From Olsenella sp. KGMB02461 (GTDB lineage Bacteria > Actinomycetota > Coriobacteriia > Coriobacteriales > Atopobiaceae): a stretch of DNA of 64,000 nt. The notes beneath the pieces are model-generated. The model ran no database searches, was not told the origin of the DNA, and saw only the letters and a list, made by a program, of their open reading frames with translations. The stretch spans positions 124,001 through 188,000 of the forward strand of contig NZ_JABAHI010000006.1 of NCBI RefSeq assembly GCF_012584445.1. The letters are read 5' to 3'. The stretch's first letter is position 1; each line of letters opens with the position of its first letter. The position numbers and the translations under genes were made by a program. Of the stretch, positions 33,432 through 43,699 are shown in pieces.

Positions 33432-33545
33432 TTAACCCTGACGCTGCTTGTGGCGGGGGTTCTCGCAGATTACGAGCACCTTGCCATGGCGCCTAATGAT
33501 CTTGCACTTGTCGCACATCTTCTTGACAGAGGGACGGACCTTCAT
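33432..33545 (-). CDS. rpmJ: 50S ribosomal protein L36
   Basis: A 37-residue protein, [19 protein letters not shown] at the N-terminus, with zinc ligands C11, C14, C27 and H32, the zinc-containing form of L36. The stop TAA is at 33432-33434. It lies between infA and rpsM as in most Gram-positive bacteria. Confidence 0.95.
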   Translation of the reverse strand: MKVRPSVKKMCDKCKIIRRHGKVLVICENPRHKQRQG

Positions 33546-33693
33546 CTGTCTTCCTTCCATTGATGCTTTCTATATCTTCGCCCAGCCGCTGGCGGTTATA
33601 TCCACAGCTGTGGCCGACTCTATATAAGAGGGCCGGCTTGTATCGCTTCACAATCTTCAAGGCAACCACTGGACGTTGCCGCCTCAAACACTG

Positions 33694-33912
33694 CTATTTG
33701 TAGCGGTAGGTAATGCGACCACGCGTAAGGTCGTAGGGAGACATCTCCACTACCACGCGGTCACCTGGCAAAATACGAATGTAGTTCATACGGATCTTGC
33801 CTGAAATGGTGCAGAGAATCGTGTGTCCATTCTCCAGCTCCACATTGAACATGGCATTGGGCAGCGGCTCAAGCACCTTGCCCTCCAGTTCGATTGCGTC
33901 TTGTTTGCTCAC
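33694..33912 (-). CDS. infA: Translation initiation factor IF-1
   Basis: A 72-residue OB-fold protein ([20 protein letters not shown], ending RGRITYRYK). Start GTG 33912 behind GAGGT gives exactly the family length; an ATG six codons upstream (33930) would lack a ribosome site. A TATATAAATG stretch on the - strand near 34030 is a possible -10, so infA may also have its own promoter in the 178-bp gap after map. Confidence 0.95.
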   Translation of the reverse strand: MSKQDAIELEGKVLEPLPNAMFNVELENGHTILCTISGKIRMNYIRILPGDRVVVEMSPYDLTRGRITYRYK

Positions 33913-34090
33913 GCAACTACCTCTCTTCACAGCGAACAGCAGCTAATCAGTCTATCTCATGGTTTTGTGCGAGTCCATGCTCAAAAGCTCAATTTGCCCC
34001 TACCGAGAAAAGACCACACAGCACATTCATTTATATATGCTGCAGAAGCACGATCTTGCATGCACAGATGCCATGGGCAATCCCGGCGTG

Positions 34091-34879
34091 CTAGGCCACT
34101 CCGCCTTCCATGGGGCACCAAGGTCCCTTCCCATCAGAGGTGAGGATCACCGGACCGTCTGCCGTCACGGCCACCGTGTTCTCATAATGGGCTGCTGTAG
34201 AATGATCGCAAGTCACCACTGTCCAACGATTGCGTTCGACTCGAGTTTGGTAAGCACCCCGCACGATCATGGGTTCAATGGCTAACACCATGCCTTCTTG
34301 GATTTTGATGCCACGCCTTTTATGACCAAAATTTCTTACAGAAGGCTCTTCATGCATCTCGCGACCAATACCATGACCTGTATAGTCGCGAATGACTCCA
34401 AAACCATGACGCTCCGCATGTTCTTGAACCGCATGGCCGATGTCGCCCAGATGATTCCCTGGCACAGCTTGCTTAATGGCAATCTTCAAACAGTCGCGAG
34501 TAACTTCGCAGAGCTCTTTGTCTTGAGGGCTAGGAGTGCCGCAAAAGAACGTCCAAGCGTTATCTCCCACCCAACCGTTGACAATGGCACCGGTATCTAC
34601 AGAGACGATATCGCCGTTCTTAAGAATCACGTCGTCAGTAGGAATGCCATGAACTATCTGATCGTTGATGGAACAACAGATAGAGGACGGAAAGCCCAAG
34701 TAGCCCTTAAACGCAGGAACGCCGCCATTGGCTCGAATGACTGACTCTGCAATCCTATCTAGATCGAGGGCTCTCACTCCTGGGACAATTGCCGCTCCAA
34801 CGCAACGCAGGGCCGCTTTAGAAACGGCCCCGGCTGCTTTCATCGACTCAATCTCTGCCGATGTTTTAAATTTGATCAT
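34091..34879 (-). CDS. map: Methionine aminopeptidase type I
   Basis: A 262-residue enzyme that removes N-terminal Met. Metal ligands D95, D106, H169, E202 and E233 and catalytic His77 are all in place (VSVDTGA, VGDNAWTF, YTGHGIGREMHE, LAIEPM, HYENTV). It starts 11 bp after adk ends and carries a few extra C-terminal residues. Codon use is a little less GC-biased than in the surrounding genes. Confidence 0.96.
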   Translation of the reverse strand: MIKFKTSAEIESMKAAGAVSKAALRCVGAAIVPGVRALDLDRIAESVIRANGGVPAFKGYLGFPSSICCSINDQIVHGIPTDDVILKNGDIVSVDTGAIVNGWVGDNAWTFFCGTPSPQDKELCEVTRDCLKIAIKQAVPGNHLGDIGHAVQEHAERHGFGVIRDYTGHGIGREMHEEPSVRNFGHKRRGIKIQEGMVLAIEPMIVRGAYQTRVERNRWTVVTCDHSTAAHYENTVAVTADGPVILTSDGKGPWCPMEGGVA

Positions 34880-34890
34880 AGAGGTAGTCC

Positions 34891-35517
34891 CTAGAGACCT
34901 AGAAGGGTGACGACGTCATCAAATACCTCGGCTTGGGGTCGATCGCCGTCCACTTCGCGAAGGATGCCACTCTCACGGTAATAATCCACTAAAGGGGCCG
35001 TCTTCTCTTCATAGACGTCCAAGCGGTTCTTTATAGTTTCAGGTTTGTCGTCGTCGCGCTGATACATTTCGCCACCGTCACGAGGGCAGACCTTATCGGC
35101 AGCGGTGCCGGTATAACCACAGGTACGGCACACACGGCGAGAGCTCAAACGACCAATGATGACCTCAGGGGCAACGTCGACAAGAAGTGCTGCATCGAGC
35201 TTCTTTCCCATACCCTCAAGTTCGATATCCAAAGTCTGTGCTTGGGCGGTGTTGCGAGGGAACCCATCAAGAATGAATCCCTTTTGAGCCGCTGGAGTAG
35301 CGAGACGCTCTTTTACAAGACCAATGACAACAGAGTCAGGAACAAGCTGGCCTGAATCCATATAACCCTTGGCTTCAAGACCCAAAGGAGTCCCTTCTTT
35401 CACGGCAGCCCGCAATAAGTCGCCAGTGGAGATGTGATCAAAGCCATAGCGCTCAGCCAGCATCTGTGCCTGAGTACCCTTGCCGGCGCCAGGCGCCCCG
35501 AGCAGGACGATATTCAT
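34891..35517 (-). CDS. adk: Adenylate kinase
   Basis: A 208-residue enzyme with P-loop GAPGAGKGT (7-15) and FILDGFPRN. The LID domain has zinc-type ligands C130, C133, C144 and D147, the Cys3-Asp variant of Gram-positive enzymes. Start ATG 35517 with AAGGAG; between secY and map as usual. Confidence 0.96.
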   Translation of the reverse strand: MNIVLLGAPGAGKGTQAQMLAERYGFDHISTGDLLRAAVKEGTPLGLEAKGYMDSGQLVPDSVVIGLVKERLATPAAQKGFILDGFPRNTAQAQTLDIELEGMGKKLDAALLVDVAPEVIIGRLSSRRVCRTCGYTGTAADKVCPRDGGEMYQRDDDKPETIKNRLDVYEEKTAPLVDYYRESGILREVDGDRPQAEVFDDVVTLLGL

Positions 35518-35558
35518 GGAAGTTCTCCTTACCTCGGGGCACCTAGGCCCACCGGACA

Positions 35559-36848
35559 TTAGCGAATGAACAGTCCCTCGTAGTTGTGAGTCTCCAGCTG
35601 GCTCTGAACCTGAGTCAAAGTATCCAGAGCAACACCCACCATGATGAGGATGGATGTCCCACCGAAGGCCTGAATGAGGGTATTTGAAGTGAACGTAAAC
35701 AGGATCGAGGGAACCACTGCGATGAGGGCCAAGAAAATGGCGCCCGGCAGAGTAATGTGATCCAGAACGCTCTTGATATAGGCGGCAGTAGCAGCACCAG
35801 GACGTACACCAGGGATATAGCCGCCCTGCTTGCGCAGCTGATCTGCAGTCTCATCGGGGTTGAATACCATAGAGGTATAGAAATACGCGAAGACTACGAT
35901 CAGAACTACAGACAGGATCCAGTTGAGCCAGCCTGCAGACACTGCATTGGCAAAGACCTGCATCCATCCCACTGTAGGGAAGAACACTGCGATCTGCGCT
36001 GGGAAATAAAGGATAGCCGAGGCGAAAATGATGGGAATAACGCCTGCGGTGTTCACCTTTACGGGTAGATAGGTGGACTGGCCACCCATCACGCGGCGAC
36101 CGGATACCCGCTTCGCATAAGACACCGGGATACGACGCTGGCCACGCTCTATATAGATGATGAAGGGAATGACTGCCAGGATCACAATGATCACCAGCAC
36201 AGTCATAACCACACCATTCTCAGAAGAGGACACAGAGCTGAAGATGGCCGTAGGCAGACCACTCATGATGTTGGCAAAGATAATGAGAGACATACCGTTG
36301 CCCACACCACGCTGAGTGATAACCTCGCCAAGCCACATGATAATCATGGCGCCAGCAAGCATGGTGAGCACCACCATGGTATCCAGCAGCCATGCAGGAG
36401 CAGCAATGGCAGAGAAATCGATGCCATAGGCGTCGCTCTTGAACAAAAATAGATACCCAATGGCGTTGAGCAGTGCCAGGCCCACAGTGACGTAGCGGGT
36501 GTACTGCGTGATCTTGCGCTGGCCAGCATCGCCCTCCTTGGCCATCTCGCCCAGAGATGGAATCACGGCCTGAAGCATCTGCATGATGATTTGGGCAGTG
36601 ATGTAGGGCATGATGCCCAGAGCGAACACCGATACGCGCGCGAGCGCGCCGCCGCTGAACAAGTTCAGGAGAGCGAGCGCGCTCTGGTCGTCCAGGGCAG
36701 TCTGAAACTGGTTCAGCATGCCCTGGAAGGGAATACCAGGCACCGGCAGATAGGCGCCGATGCGATAGATCACGAGGATGCCGATCGTCAGCAGGATCTT
36801 GTCACGGAGCTCCTTGACATGGAACGCGTTGGCAATACCTTTGAGCAC
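35559..36848 (-). CDS. secY: Preprotein translocase subunit SecY
   Basis: A 429-residue, ten-helix membrane channel with LVIYRIGAYLPVPGI, GVGNGMSLIIFANIM and GQSTYLPVKVNTAGVIPIIFA. The start is GTG 36848, only 2 bp after the rplO stop; the ribosome site GGAGG lies within rplO. Confidence 0.97.
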   Translation of the reverse strand: MLKGIANAFHVKELRDKILLTIGILVIYRIGAYLPVPGIPFQGMLNQFQTALDDQSALALLNLFSGGALARVSVFALGIMPYITAQIIMQMLQAVIPSLGEMAKEGDAGQRKITQYTRYVTVGLALLNAIGYLFLFKSDAYGIDFSAIAAPAWLLDTMVVLTMLAGAMIIMWLGEVITQRGVGNGMSLIIFANIMSGLPTAIFSSVSSSENGVVMTVLVIIVILAVIPFIIYIERGQRRIPVSYAKRVSGRRVMGGQSTYLPVKVNTAGVIPIIFASAILYFPAQIAVFFPTVGWMQVFANAVSAGWLNWILSVVLIVVFAYFYTSMVFNPDETADQLRKQGGYIPGVRPGAATAAYIKSVLDHITLPGAIFLALIAVVPSILFTFTSNTLIQAFGGTSILIMVGVALDTLTQVQSQLETHNYEGLFIR

Positions 36849-36850
36849 GA

Positions 36851-37291
36851 TTAGTCGACCTTTCCTCCTGCGGCCTCGATCTTGGCCTGGGCGGAGGCAG
36901 ACACCTTGTCTACCTTGACAGTAAGGGCCTTGGTCAGCTCACCGTCGCCGAGAACCTTCACTGGTTGAGTGGCCTTCTTGATGATGCCCTTCTCAACCAG
37001 AGTAGCACCGTCTACCACATCGCCGGCGTTGAAGCAGGCCTCAAGGCGAGCAATGTTTACGGGTGCATACTGGATGCGGCTGTGATTGGTGAAGCCAGGG
37101 AGCTTAGGAAGGCGCATAGCCAGGGGATTCTGGCCGCCCTCGAACCCAGCGCCCTTGCCGCCACCGGAGCGAGAAAGCTGACCCTTGGTGCCGCGGCCGG
37201 CTGTGGTGCCTTTGCCGGAAGAATTGCCGCGGCCCACGCGCTTGCGATTCTTACGGGAGCCCTCGGCGGGGCGAAGATCATTGAGTTGCAT
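36851..37291 (-). CDS. rplO: 50S ribosomal protein L15
   Basis: A 146-residue L15 with LRPAEGSRKNRKRVGRGNSS and the glycine-rich GKGTTAGRGTKGQ segment. Nearly adjacent to secY. Confidence 0.97.
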   Translation of the reverse strand: MQLNDLRPAEGSRKNRKRVGRGNSSGKGTTAGRGTKGQLSRSGGGKGAGFEGGQNPLAMRLPKLPGFTNHSRIQYAPVNIARLEACFNAGDVVDGATLVEKGIIKKATQPVKVLGDGELTKALTVKVDKVSASAQAKIEAAGGKVD

Positions 37292-37303
37292 TGCTATTTA
37301 CTC

Positions 37304-37489
37304 CTAGTTCTCTTCCACCTCGACCAGGTGCTTGATCTTGAAGATCATGCCCCTGATGCTCTCGTTATCTGGCTGCTCGACAACGTCGCCAATGCGGCGG
37401 AGACCCAGGGCACGAGCGGTGCGAGTCTGATCCTGCTTCACCTGGGTGACGGCGCTCCTCACGAGCTTAATCTTGAGGGTGTTCGCCAT
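37304..37489 (-). CDS. rpmD: 50S ribosomal protein L30
   Basis: A 61-residue L30 (LKIKLVRSAVTQVKQDQTRT, TARALGLRRIGD). 2 bp after rpsE. Confidence 0.96.
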   Translation of the reverse strand: MANTLKIKLVRSAVTQVKQDQTRTARALGLRRIGDVVEQPDNESIRGMIFKIKHLVEVEEN

Positions 37490-37491
37490 GG

Positions 37492-38013
37492 TTAGGCCTC
37501 CTTCGTGCCGAACATTTGGGCAACGGTGATGCCACGACGATCGGCGACTTGCTCGGGGCTCTCCAACTGCTTGAGGCCCTCTGCGGCGGCCTTGATGACG
37601 TTCATGGAGTTAGCGGTGCCGAGGGACTTGGACATAACGTTCTTGATGCCAGCCAGCTCGAAAAGCGGACGCACAGAGCCACCGGAGATGACACCGGTAC
37701 CCTCGATAGCCGGCTGAATGAGCACGCGACCGGCGCCAAAGTGACCAGTCACAGCATGAGGCACAGAGCCTTCGTCGGTCACAGGCACGTGGAACATGTT
37801 CTTCTTGGCATCGTCCACGGCCTTCTGGATAGCCAGAGGCACCTCGGCGGATTTACCCATGCCAAGGCCCACATTGCCCTTGCCGTCACCTACGACGACC
37901 AGTGCGACCAGAGAGAAGCGGCGACCGCCTTTGACTACCTTGGACACACGGTGAATGAAGACAACGCGCTCCTGAAGATCGGAGGCGTCGCGCTGCTTAG
38001 GATTACGAGCCAT
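37492..38013 (-). CDS. rpsE: 30S ribosomal protein S5
   Basis: A 173-residue S5 with ERVVFIHRVSKVVKGGRRF and the GVISGGSVRPLFELAGI hinge. ATG 38013 is preceded by GGAGG; a TTG two codons upstream is less likely. Confidence 0.97.
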   Translation of the reverse strand: MARNPKQRDASDLQERVVFIHRVSKVVKGGRRFSLVALVVVGDGKGNVGLGMGKSAEVPLAIQKAVDDAKKNMFHVPVTDEGSVPHAVTGHFGAGRVLIQPAIEGTGVISGGSVRPLFELAGIKNVMSKSLGTANSMNVIKAAAEGLKQLESPEQVADRRGITVAQMFGTKEA

Positions 38014-38025
38014 CTGCAATACCTC

Positions 38026-38394
38026 CTAGAACTTCAGGCCCGCTTTGCGGGCGCCGTCAGCGAGGGCCTTAACACGGCCATGGTAGATGCGACCGCCACG
38101 ATCGAAGGTGACGGTGGTAACGCCCTTGTCCAGAGCGCGCTTGCCGATAAGCTCGCCTACGAGCTCGGCAGCTTCTTTGTTGGAACCGAGCTTGCCAGTA
38201 GCACGGAACTCGGGATCAAGGGTAGAGCAGGTGCAGATGGTCTTGGAATCGACGTCATCGATGACCTGCGCATAGATGTTGGCATTGGTGCGGTGCACGG
38301 AGAGGCGGGGGCGCTCAGCGGTACCGTTGATTTTGCTACGGACGCGACGCTCGCGGCGCTTGAGCCCGAGCTTCTTCGCCTTTTGCTTGTTCAT
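38026..38394 (-). CDS. rplR: 50S ribosomal protein L18
   Basis: A 122-residue L18, a 5S rRNA binder ([40 protein letters not shown]). Confidence 0.97.
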   Translation of the reverse strand: MNKQKAKKLGLKRRERRVRSKINGTAERPRLSVHRTNANIYAQVIDDVDSKTICTCSTLDPEFRATGKLGSNKEAAELVGELIGKRALDKGVTTVTFDRGGRIYHGRVKALADGARKAGLKF

Positions 38395-38417
38395 ACGGAC
38401 TTACTCCTTCTTTCACG

Positions 38418-38446
38418 CCGCCACCTGACGGGGTGGCGGTCTTTTT
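38418..38446 (+). terminator. Terminator-like hairpin pointing against the ribosomal operon
   Basis: CCGCCACC/GGTGGCGG (38418-38425, 38432-38439) is followed on the + strand by TCTTTTT. All genes here are on the - strand, so it could only stop antisense transcription; on the - strand it is a plain hairpin between rplF and rplR. Confidence 0.5.
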
Positions 38447-38458
38447 GAGGCAGAATCG

Positions 38459-38995
38459 CTACTTAGCAGCCTTGCCAAGCTTACGGCGGACATGCTCGTC
38501 GATATAGCGGATGCCCTTGCCCTTGTAAGGCTCGGGAGGACGCTTGGCGCGAATCTCAGCAGCCACTTGGCCCACCTGCTCCTTGGAAATGCCCTTCACC
38601 ACGATATGGGTGTTGTCGGGCACCTCAAAGGTGATGTTCTCAGGGGCAGGCATAATCACAGGATGAGAGTAGCCCAGGGAAAGATCCAGGTCGCGGCCTT
38701 TAAGGGTGGCGCGATAGCCAACGCCTACCAGTTGCAAGCGCTTCTCAAAGCCTTCGGACACGCCCAGCACCATATTGTGCACCAGGGTACGGGAAAGGCC
38801 CCACTGCGCATTGGCTTCCTTCTCGTCATTCTCAGGGGTGACAACAACCTCGTTGTCCTTGACCTCAAAGCTCACCAGAGGAGAGAAGGTACGAACCAGC
38901 TCGCCCTTAGGACCTTTCACAGTCACGGTCTTGTTGTCAACTGTCACGGTGACTCCGGCTGGAATCTGGACAGGCATTTTACCGATACGGGACAC
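38459..38995 (-). CDS. rplF: 50S ribosomal protein L6
   Basis: A 178-residue L6 (SRIGKMPVQIPAGV start, PEPYKGKGIRYIDEHVRRK near the end). Start codon GTG 38995 with AAAGGAG. Confidence 0.97.
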   Translation of the reverse strand: MSRIGKMPVQIPAGVTVTVDNKTVTVKGPKGELVRTFSPLVSFEVKDNEVVVTPENDEKEANAQWGLSRTLVHNMVLGVSEGFEKRLQLVGVGYRATLKGRDLDLSLGYSHPVIMPAPENITFEVPDNTHIVVKGISKEQVGQVAAEIRAKRPPEPYKGKGIRYIDEHVRRKLGKAAK

Positions 38996-39019
38996 GGTAG
39001 CTCCTTTCAGTCCTGCCGG

Positions 39020-39418
39020 TTACCAAACGTAGGCGATGATCTCGCCGCCGATGCCCTGGGTACGAGCATCGCGGTCGCACATCATGCCCTTAGAGGTGGA
39101 AATGATGGCAGTGCCCAAACCGCCCAACACGCGCGGCAGGTCGGCAGCTGCAGAATATTTACGCAGGCCAGGCTTAGAAATACGCTTGATGCCCTTGATG
39201 ACACGAGCGCGCTTCTTGCCATACTTGAGCGTAATGACAAGGGTCTTCTGGGGCTTGGTGTCGTTTACCACATAGCCCTCGATGTAGCCCTCCTCTGCCA
39301 ACACGCGGGCAACCTCGACCAGCACCTTGGTGGAAGGCATGGAAACATCTGCCTTGCCAGCACTGTTAGCGTTGCGAATGCGTGTGAGCATATCGCTGAT
39401 GGGATCGTTCACGTTCAT
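39020..39418 (-). CDS. rpsH: 30S ribosomal protein S8
   Basis: A 132-residue S8 (NVNDPISDMLTRIRNANSAG). The start is set at ATG 39418; the upstream frame extension has no homology. Ends in the S8-typical GGEIIAYVW. Confidence 0.96.
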   Translation of the reverse strand: MNVNDPISDMLTRIRNANSAGKADVSMPSTKVLVEVARVLAEEGYIEGYVVNDTKPQKTLVITLKYGKKRARVIKGIKRISKPGLRKYSAAADLPRVLGGLGTAIISTSKGMMCDRDARTQGIGGEIIAYVW

Positions 39419-39525
39419 TGAGATTCTCCTTCGTACCAGATGAAATCCCTGCATGCGGTTCGCCTGCACCCGTGGCACAGACGCCTAAATGCGGGTTCTC
39501 CGTGAGGTCTTAGAGGCAGCAGGAA

Positions 39526-39711
39526 TTACCAGCTAGCCTTGCGGACGCCAGGGAGATCGCCCTTGTTCGCCAGCTCACGCAGGCAGACACGGCACAGCCC
39601 AAACTTGCGGTACACCGAGTGCGGACGACCGCAGCGCTGACAACGGCGCTGAAGACGCGTCGAGTACTTGGGCGTGCGCTGGGACTTGACGATCATCGAA
39701 GTCTTAGCCAC
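39526..39711 (-). CDS. rpsN: 30S ribosomal protein S14 type Z
   Basis: A 61-residue zinc form with C24, C27, C40 and C43. Length and cysteines match type Z S14 of Gram-positive bacteria. Confidence 0.97.
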   Translation of the reverse strand: MAKTSMIVKSQRTPKYSTRLQRRCQRCGRPHSVYRKFGLCRVCLRELANKGDLPGVRKASW

Positions 39712-39783
39712 AAATCCTCCTTCACATTGCAGCCCCTCGCTTTACTGGGGCAACAAAGATTGAAACCTTTTGACGCTTGGGAG

Positions 39784-40350
39784 TTACTTGCCGTTCTTCT
39801 TGAAGGGGAAGTTGAAGCCCTCAAGCAGAGCTTTACCTTCCTCGTCTGTCTTAGCGGTAGTAACGATGGTGATATCCATGCCACGCACATGATCGACTTT
39901 GTCAAAATCGATCTCGGGGAAGATGGTTTGCTCAGTCACGCCCAGTGAGTAGTTGCCACGGCCGTCGAAGCTCTTGACGGGCAAACCGCGGAAGTCGCGG
40001 ATGCGAGGAGTGGCGATGTCAATGAGGCGATCCAGGAAATCCCACATGCGGTCCTTGCGCAGAGTGACCTTTGCGCCAATGGGCATACCCGCACGCAGGT
40101 GGAAGGTAGCGATCGACTTGCGAGCACGGGTTACCATGGGCTGCTGACCAGTAATCTGACGAAGGTCAGCCACAGCGGCGTCGATAGCCTTCGCATCGGT
40201 TGCAGCCTCTCCCACACCCATATTTACCACGATCTTCTCAATCTGAGGAACGGTCATGGGGTTGGTGTAGCCAAACTGCTCTACAAGCTTGGGACGGACC
40301 TCTTCCTCATAACGGGTCTTGAGGCGAGGAACATACTTCTCTTCTGCCAT
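39784..40350 (-). CDS. rplE: 50S ribosomal protein L5
   Basis: A 188-residue L5 that binds 5S rRNA ([35 protein letters not shown]). First gene after a terminator and a 257-bp gap, so it probably starts its own transcription unit. Confidence 0.97.
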   Translation of the reverse strand: MAEEKYVPRLKTRYEEEVRPKLVEQFGYTNPMTVPQIEKIVVNMGVGEAATDAKAIDAAVADLRQITGQQPMVTRARKSIATFHLRAGMPIGAKVTLRKDRMWDFLDRLIDIATPRIRDFRGLPVKSFDGRGNYSLGVTEQTIFPEIDFDKVDHVRGMDITIVTTAKTDEEGKALLEGFNFPFKKNGK

Positions 40351-40551
40351 GTAAAACTCCTTTGGGGTTTTTCAGTGCGGGGTGTCTTGGCAGCCCAAGA
40401 TCCTCGCACCCCCACAACCTATTGGCATAAAGGTAGTGGGGCCAGACACAGTGCAATTCCAAATCATAGGCCATAGCAAGGGTGATCAGAACGAGAAAAT
40501 CTCTTTGTGTAGCCGCATTCATGCTTTGGCCATCTGAGCTTCACCCAATAG
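40351..40551 (-). promoter_or_regulatory. Leader and probable promoter region of rplE
   Basis: The - strand has a -10-like TATGAT near 40455-40465 with a weak -35, and a foldable leader near 40380-40425 (GGGGTG/CACCCC around CTTGG/CCAAG) shortly before the rplE ribosome site AAAGGAG. It might host a promoter plus a ribosomal-protein regulatory structure. Confidence 0.4.
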
Positions 40552-40584
40552 AAAAAGCGCCTCGATGCCAGAGCATCGAGGCGC
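40552..40584 (-). terminator. Intrinsic terminator after rplX
   Basis: Perfect 12-bp stem (40557-40568 with 40573-40584), loop CAGA, followed on the - strand by TTTTTC. Such a strong terminator inside the ribosomal protein cluster is unusual. Confidence 0.9.
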
Positions 40585-40607
40585 GTAGGTGCATCAACTA
40601 TGCGCGC

Positions 40608-40925
40608 TTAGAATTGGTTGCCGCACTTCTTGCATACGCGGACCTTCTTGCCCTCATCGTTGACGGCATGGCCGACGCGAGTGGCCTTGTCGCAGGAAGG
40701 GCATACCAGAGCGACGTTGGACACGTCGATGGCAGCCTCCTGACTTACAAAACCGCCCTGTTGGTTGGCCTGAGTGGGGCGCTGAGCCTTCTTGACCAGC
40801 GCAACACCCTCGACCACGACTTTGCCGTCGGCGGGAAGAGCACGCAGCACGTGGCCGCGAGCACCCTTATCCTTGCCGGAGAGGACCTCGACGAGGTCGC
40901 CCTTCTTGATATTCATCTTAGGCAT
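40608..40925 (-). CDS. rplX: 50S ribosomal protein L24
   Basis: A 105-residue L24 with KOW motif ([19 protein letters not shown]) and a C-terminal zinc ribbon C75, C78, C98, C101, the longer form found in several anaerobic Gram-positive groups. Last gene before an intrinsic terminator. Confidence 0.96.
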   Translation of the reverse strand: MPKMNIKKGDLVEVLSGKDKGARGHVLRALPADGKVVVEGVALVKKAQRPTQANQQGGFVSQEAAIDVSNVALVCPSCDKATRVGHAVNDEGKKVRVCKKCGNQF

Positions 40926-40940
40926 GTCGTCTCACTCCTC

Positions 40941-41309
40941 TTACAGCGTCTCGGGTGCGAGCGAGACGATCTTCATGTACTTGTGGTCGCGCAGCTCGCG
41001 GGCGACAGGCCCAAAGATACGAGTACCTACGGGGTTGCCGTCTTTGTCGATCAGGACACAAGCGTTCTGATCGAAACGAATGTAGCTGCCGTCCTTGCGG
41101 CGGTTCTCCTTGACGGTGCGCACAACGACGCAACGCACTACGTCGCCCTTTTTCACGTTGCCGCCAGGAGTAGCCTCCTGTACAGCGGCAACGATGACGT
41201 CGGCGATGCCGGCGTAACGGCGCTTGGAGCCGCCGAGGACCTTGATGCACTTCACCTTACGAGCGCCGGAGTTATCGGCGACGGTGAGCATGGTCTCCTG
41301 CTGAATCAT
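40941..41309 (-). CDS. rplN: 50S ribosomal protein L14
   Basis: A 122-residue L14 ([21 protein letters not shown] start; the full KCIKVLGG block follows). Confidence 0.97.
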   Translation of the reverse strand: MIQQETMLTVADNSGARKVKCIKVLGGSKRRYAGIADVIVAAVQEATPGGNVKKGDVVRCVVVRTVKENRRKDGSYIRFDQNACVLIDKDGNPVGTRIFGPVARELRDHKYMKIVSLAPETL

Positions 41310-41393
41310 GTTTCTATCCTCCGTGCCTAAAAAGTACCAGAGGTGCGCCCTGGCGTGCGACGCACATGGTCTTCTGGGCCATATTGCGGGTGG

Positions 41394-41654
41394 CTACTTG
41401 GCCTTCTCGACGATCTCGACGAGGCGCCAGCGCTTGGTCTTGGACAAGGGACGAGTCTCCATTACGGTGACGGTGTCGCCGAGGCCAGCCTCGTTGTTCT
41501 CGTCATGGGCGTGGAGCTTCTTGGAGACGGTGATCATCTTGCCGTACTTGGGGTGCGGCTTGCGCTCGGTGATCTGGACCGTGATGGTCTTGTCGCCGGA
41601 GATGGACGACACGACACCGGTGCGAACCTTGCGCGAATTGCGGGAATCGCTCAT
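41394..41654 (-). CDS. rpsQ: 30S ribosomal protein S17
   Basis: An 86-residue S17 OB-fold protein ([19 protein letters not shown]). ATG 41654 is used; upstream in-frame sequence overlaps rpmC. Confidence 0.96.
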   Translation of the reverse strand: MSDSRNSRKVRTGVVSSISGDKTITVQITERKPHPKYGKMITVSKKLHAHDENNEAGLGDTVTVMETRPLSKTKRWRLVEIVEKAK

Positions 41655-41676
41655 GTTTCTTCTTCTCCCCTCGCGT

Positions 41677-41886
41677 CTAGTTTGCAGCATTGGCGGCCGC
41701 GATCTCGCGGGCACGCATCTCGGTCTGTATACGAGCAATGTCACGCTTGACGTGGGACACACGGGCGGTGTTGTCAAGCTGGCTCGTGGCCATCTGGAAG
41801 CGGAGGTTGAAGAGCTCCGCGCGGGCCTCATCGAGCTTCGAAGCGAGCTGCTCGTCAGTAAGCTCGCGAATCTCTTTGGACTTCAT
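41677..41886 (-). CDS. rpmC: 50S ribosomal protein L29
   Basis: A 69-residue two-helix protein ([21 protein letters not shown]). ATG 41886, ribosome site within the end of rplP, 5 bp after it. Confidence 0.95.
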   Translation of the reverse strand: MKSKEIRELTDEQLASKLDEARAELFNLRFQMATSQLDNTARVSHVKRDIARIQTEMRAREIAAANAAN

Positions 41887-41891
41887 AGGGG

Positions 41892-42316
<425 letters not shown>

Positions 42317-42317
<1 letters not shown>

Positions 42318-43024
42318 TAGTTGCCCCTCCTCTCATTGCGGCGACGAGGGCGAGAAGTGCCCTCGAGTGCGGGATTGGGTGCAGGCTGGCCGGGGAGCTT
42401 CTCGCCCACGTAGATCCAGGTCTTCACGCCGCAGGCGCCCATGATGGTGCGGGCGGTAGCCTCGGAGAAGTCGATCTTGGCGCGCAGGGTCTGCAGAGGC
42501 ACGCGGCCTTCGCGGTACCACTCGCGACGACCCATCTCAGCGCCGCCCAGACGACCGGAGCACTGAATACGGATGCCCTTGGCGCCAGACTTGCGAGCAG
42601 ACTGCACGGCCTTGCGCATGGCGCGGCGGAAGGCGATACGCTGCTCCAGCTGCTCGGCGATGGACTGAGAGACCAGGCTGGCATCGAGCTCGGGACGCTT
42701 GATCTCAATGACGTCTACGTTGACGTCGCCCTTGCCCACGCCGGCGATCTTCTCAAGCTCGCGGCGCAGGGCGTCGATCTCGGAGCCCTTCTTGCCAATG
42801 ACCAGGCCGGGACGGGCGGTATAGATGGTGACCTTCACCTTTTTGCCAGCGCGCTCGATGTCTACGCGGGACAAGGCGGCGCGCTCGAGGCGCTTGGTCA
42901 GATACTTGCGGATCTTGAGGTCGTTGCCGACGTTCTTGGAGTAGTCCTTATCGGCGTACCAACGGGAGCGCCAGTTCTCAGTGACGCCCAGGCGGAACCC
43001 GGTGGGAGATACCTTGTGTCCCAT
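42317..43024 (-). CDS. rpsC: 30S ribosomal protein S3
   Basis: A 235-residue S3 with KH domain ([21 protein letters not shown]). ATG 43024; the longer frame upstream is within rplV. Confidence 0.97.
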
Positions 43025-43031
43025 GGATCTG

Positions 43032-43394
43032 CTACGCCTCCTTTCGAGGAGCGACGGTGACGGTAATGTGGCTGGTGCGCTTGTTGATGCGCGAAGCCGA
43101 GCCCTTGGCGCGAGGACGGATGCGCTTGAGGGTGGGGCCCTCGTCCACATAGGTCTCAACGATTACGAGGTCGTCAGGACGGAAGCCCTTGTTCTCGTAG
43201 GCGTTGGAGACAGCGGAGCGCAGAACCTTCTCGACATCCACAGCCACTGCGCGATTGGAGAACTGGAGGATCTCCACGGCTTGAGCCACGGACTTGTTGC
43301 GAATCTGGTCTACGACCAGGCGTGCCTTGCGGGGGGCAACGCGAACGTACTTGGCAGTCGCGGAAACGTGCGACGCGTTATCGGAATGCTTCAT
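43032..43394 (-). CDS. rplV: 50S ribosomal protein L22
   Basis: A 120-residue L22 ([20 protein letters not shown]), with the exit-tunnel hairpin segment [20 protein letters not shown]. Confidence 0.97.
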   Translation of the reverse strand: MKHSDNASHVSATAKYVRVAPRKARLVVDQIRNKSVAQAVEILQFSNRAVAVDVEKVLRSAVSNAYENKGFRPDDLVIVETYVDEGPTLKRIRPRAKGSASRINKRTSHITVTVAPRKEA

Positions 43395-43411
43395 GCTTGT
43401 TCATCCCCTCT

Positions 43412-43669
43412 TTAAGCCTTGTGCCCGCGGAAGGTGCGGGTCGGGGCGAACTCGCCGAGCTTGTGCCCGACCATGGACTCGGTAATGTACACGGGCACGT
43501 GCTTGCGGCCGTCGTGTACGGCAATGGTGTGGCCCACCATGTCGGGGAAGATGGTGGAGGCACGAGACCAAGTCTTGATGACCTCCTTGGTGCCAGCCTC
43601 GTTCTGCGCGACCACGCGCTGGAGGAGGCGGGTCTCGACGTACGGGCCCTTCTTGAGACTCCTGCTCAT
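43412..43669 (-). CDS. rpsS: 30S ribosomal protein S19
   Basis: An 85-residue S19 ([31 protein letters not shown]). Its ATG is at 43669. Confidence 0.97.
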   Translation of the reverse strand: MSRSLKKGPYVETRLLQRVVAQNEAGTKEVIKTWSRASTIFPDMVGHTIAVHDGRKHVPVYITESMVGHKLGEFAPTRTFRGHKA

Positions 43670-43699
43670 AAATGATGACTCCTACTTCTCGCGGATGCG

